Assembly: GCA_015232935.1 (NCBI GenBank)
Contig: JADFYT010000029.1
Span: forward strand, 1-13,879
Source of the DNA: Desulfamplus sp.
Lineage (GTDB): Bacteria > Desulfobacterota > Desulfobacteria > Desulfobacterales > Desulfobacteraceae
DNA: 13,879 nucleotides
Reading direction: 5' to 3'
Positions 11,477-13,879 of this stretch are shown piece after piece (positions within the stretch are counted from its first letter, which is position 1; each line of letters begins with the position of its first letter). Both the position numbers and the translations under genes were made by a program. The notes below the pieces were generated by a model that saw only the letters and a program-made list of their open reading frames with translations, had not been told where the DNA came from and ran no database searches.

Positions 11477-13879
11477 AAATATTCAGGCCATCAATTCATT
11501 CATCGCTAACCAGCCTGCTGTTCTATGGGGAATACTGGTTATCATTACGCTTTTTTCCACCCTTGTGCTTTATCCTGACAAGGGAAAAATCAACTATGAA
11601 TACAAAACAGGCGATATTGCAGAACGAGACATCAAGGCACCTCGTGATTTCTTTATTGAAGACAAGGAGGCGACGCTACTGAACAGACAGCAGGTTACAG
11701 ATTCTTTTAAAAGTATTTACGACTACGACCCCAATATGCCCTCCCAATTGTCAGAAAAAATAGATCAGGCATTTGCTGTCCCCAGAAAACTCTTTTCCAC
11801 AATGAATCAAACTCAGGAGACCAATCCTCTATCCCAACAAGCACCAAATACAAATGAGCAAATCATTGAAAACAAGGCTGCATCAAGTCTGACTGCTCAA
11901 AACAAGAATGAAAATAACCAGATCATGGAGCCAGAGTCAGAAACAAGCAAGACCGCAAAAAACAATAATTCCGAAGTACCTGTGCTTGAGGTGGTACTCA
12001 AAACACTGGATGAGTTTGAAAAGGTTCTTGGTATTACTGTTGGAGAAAAAGGATATACAACTCTTTACAAATATAGTTTTGACACAAATACAACCGACTC
12101 GATCAAAGCTATCCTGACCGCAATTCTTGAAAACGGTGTTGTTGCGAATAAAGAGCTTCTTCTCAAAGAGGAGAAAAAAGGAATTATAATCAGGACTATT
12201 GGCTCTTCTACAGAACAGGTTGTGGAAAACCTTAATGTCTTTTACGGGCCAGAAGAGTCTCAATCCATGGTCAAAACAATTGGAGCCCCCTTGCTGAAAG
12301 GGCTTCATCAAAATTTGCGTAACACTATTGTAGATATATGTCAGAAGCTGATCACTCCCAATATCACCATGAACAGAAGCGAAACTGAAAGACGAATTGT
12401 CCAGGCCCAATCCGATATCAAACCCGTTCTTTACCAAATAAAGCAAGGAGAGATGATTCTGCGAGAGGGCGAAAGGGTTGATGATAACAAAATAGTAAAA
12501 ATCAAAGCCCTTAGCCATCAACTTGAGGAGAAGAATACCGTAATGACAAGAATAGGTACTTCTCTTATGATTCTTTTTTCACTTCTTGTAATATATAATC
12601 TTTTTTTGAAAAATCACAAAAAACTTGGTAAACATCACAATAAAAACATCTTGTTTCTCTCACTGATGCTTGTTATTTTTCTTTCACTTGCAAGGATTTC
12701 AGCACCAGTTGCAGATACAACATCCATGCCTTTGCCCTTGGATATCGCTTCAGAATCCATCTTTTTATTACTCCCCCTGGCAGCGGGAGCCATGACAGTA
12801 TCTCTTTTTCTCGGATTTGAGATCGCACTTTATTTCACATTGATCCTCTCCATCCTTGGTGCCTTGATCTTTTCAAGCAGCATTGAGATTTTCATATTCT
12901 TCTTTCTCAGCAGCATCACCGGTGCATTCTGGATGAAAGAGTGTCGGGAGAGAAAGGTATTTATTACCACAGGTCTTAAACTGGCTCTTTTCAATTCCGG
13001 ACTTGCTGTCTCTTTGAGCATCTATTCGGCAGATCTCCAGATAATGATAATTTCAAGAAACATTCTTCTTGCCGCATTGAGCGGAGTGACATCGGGGATA
13101 ATCACTGCGGGTCTGACTCCTGTTGCAGAGATTATCTTCTCCTACACAACAGAGATAAAGTTTCTTGAACTTTCAAACCTTGATCAGCCAATGATGAAAC
13201 GCCTTATGATAGAGGCCCCTGGCACTTACAACCACAGCGTAATAGTTGCAAACCTTGCAGAAGCGGCTGCATCTGCCATCGGGGTGAGTGCATTGAGAAC
13301 CAGGGTCGGAGCCTTTTACCATGACATCGGAAAGCTGGACAAGCCACTCTATTTCATAGAAAACCAGACAGACGGAATAAACAGGCATGACAAGATATCT
13401 CCATCAATGTCCGCGTTGGTATTAATTCAACACACCAAAAAAGGGGTGGAATTCGCAAGGGAGAATAAACTTGGACAGGAGATTATGGACACCATACAGC
13501 AGCACCACGGTACCAGCCTTATCAGATATTTTTACAATAAAAGCATCAAGATTCACGGAGTTGATGCGGTAAAAGAGGATGATTTTCGCTATCCTGGACC
13601 AAAACCCCAGACACGGGAAGCGGCCATTGTGATGCTTGCAGATGTGGTAGAAGCTGCATTGAGAACCCTTGAACGACCTACTTCAGCAAGAATACAGGGG
13701 CGTGTCCAGGAACTCATCAATGCTATTTTCCTTGACGGTCAGCTTGAAGAGTGCGAATTGACACTAAAAGATCTGCATCAGATTGCAAAAAGCTTCAATA
13801 CTATTCTTACCGGACTTTACCACCACAGGATTGAATACACAGACAAACCTCCTGCTCCAGACCCCCCTAAAGAGAAAAA
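11463..13879 (+). CDS. pgpH: 7TM-HD family phosphodiesterase, PgpH/YqfF type (3' end beyond the window)
   Basis: The first 805 codons are visible without a stop. Layout: an N-terminal membrane anchor (about 20-36); an extracytoplasmic 7TMR-HDED domain (about 40-360); several membrane segments between about 362 and 560; and a cytosolic HD domain (about 575-790). The HD domain has GTYNHSVIVANLAEAA (H591), FYHDIGK (H620-D621), H657, HH681-682 and MLADVVEAA (D727), so the metal-binding residues look complete. Listeria PgpH hydrolyses c-di-AMP; that activity is inferred here. The extracytoplasmic domain contains a low-complexity insertion near residues 115-172, rich in N, Q, K, E and S, which most relatives should lack. 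The ATG at 11463 overlaps phoH by 14 nt, implying translational coupling. The end of the protein is near (P/K-rich tail PPAPDPPKEK), but the stop codon is not seen. Confidence 0.92.
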   Translation, partial: MKQDKNIQAINSFIANQPAVLWGILVIITLFSTLVLYPDKGKINYEYKTGDIAERDIKAPRDFFIEDKEATLLNRQQVTDSFKSIYDYDPNMPSQLSEKIDQAFAVPRKLFSTMNQTQETNPLSQQAPNTNEQIIENKAASSLTAQNKNENNQIMEPESETSKTAKNNNSEVPVLEVVLKTLDEFEKVLGITVGEKGYTTLYKYSFDTNTTDSIKAILTAILENGVVANKELLLKEEKKGIIIRTIGSSTEQVVENLNVFYGPEESQSMVKTIGAPLLKGLHQNLRNTIVDICQKLITPNITMNRSETERRIVQAQSDIKPVLYQIKQGEMILREGERVDDNKIVKIKALSHQLEEKNTVMTRIGTSLMILFSLLVIYNLFLKNHKKLGKHHNKNILFLSLMLVIFLSLARISAPVADTTSMPLPLDIASESIFLLLPLAAGAMTVSLFLGFEIALYFTLILSILGALIFSSSIEIFIFFFLSSITGAFWMKECRERKVFITTGLKLALFNSGLAVSLSIYSADLQIMIISRNILLAALSGVTSGIITAGLTPVAEIIFSYTTEIKFLELSNLDQPMMKRLMIEAPGTYNHSVIVANLAEAAASAIGVSALRTRVGAFYHDIGKLDKPLYFIENQTDGINRHDKISPSMSALVLIQHTKKGVEFARENKLGQEIMDTIQQHHGTSLIRYFYNKSIKIHGVDAVKEDDFRYPGPKPQTREAAIVMLADVVEAALRTLERPTSARIQGRVQELINAIFLDGQLEECELTLKDLHQIAKSFNTILTGLYHHRIEYTDKPPAPDPPKEK

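Noticed and set aside
11937..12521. 194-codon minus-strand frame inside pgpH
   Set aside because: It is fully antisense to the clear PgpH frame, which keeps conserved domains throughout, and has no family features.

Overview
The window looks like chromosome from a flagellated, anaerobic, fatty-acid-oxidising deltaproteobacterium, most likely a sulfate reducer of the Desulfobacterales. The evidence is the block tetR / ETF:menaquinone oxidoreductase (EMO) / etfB, a DVU0524-type gene beside flgM, a long class II aldolase, and the order phoH-pgpH. Base composition is moderately AT-rich and intergenic DNA is very A/T-rich. The assignment rests on gene content, not on a database search.

Left part (1-3400, minus strand). 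Reading leftward: a FadR/YsiA-type TetR repressor, then a 689-residue membrane iron-sulfur oxidoreductase (EMO), then the start of etfB, which runs off the window. Together these carry electrons from acyl-CoA dehydrogenases through ETF into the quinone pool. Two near-identical palindromes, one at the tetR promoter and one upstream of the EMO gene, resemble the Bacillus FadR box. They suggest that one acyl-CoA-sensing repressor controls itself and the electron-entry module.

Middle (3400-7018, plus strand). A class II fructose-bisphosphate aldolase is followed by an intergenic region rich in palindromes (a Fur-like box over a promoter, an operator-like repeat, and a 13-bp perfect hairpin). Next come the DVU0524-family gene and flgM, which encodes the anti-sigma-28 factor. 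An AT-rich 504-bp gap with nested inverted repeats precedes an unrecognised 161-residue gene whose 3' end overlaps hisF.

Right-middle (6997-10251, minus strand). Reading leftward: cvpA, mazG, hisH, hisF. HisH and HisF form imidazole glycerol phosphate synthase. HisH carries a roughly 65-residue insertion, partly built from 18-bp tandem repeats. MazG appears to start on TTG, deep inside cvpA.

Right end (10450-13879, plus strand). A PhoH-family ATPase overlaps by 14 nt a 7TM-HD phosphodiesterase of the PgpH family, which is open at the window edge. I see no mobile elements, CRISPR arrays, tRNA or rRNA genes. The most unusual signals are the paired FadR-like operators, the low-complexity insertions in conserved enzymes, the cvpA/mazG overlap, and the regulatory-looking palindromes upstream of the flgM pair. 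I do not see clear evidence of an entirely new system.
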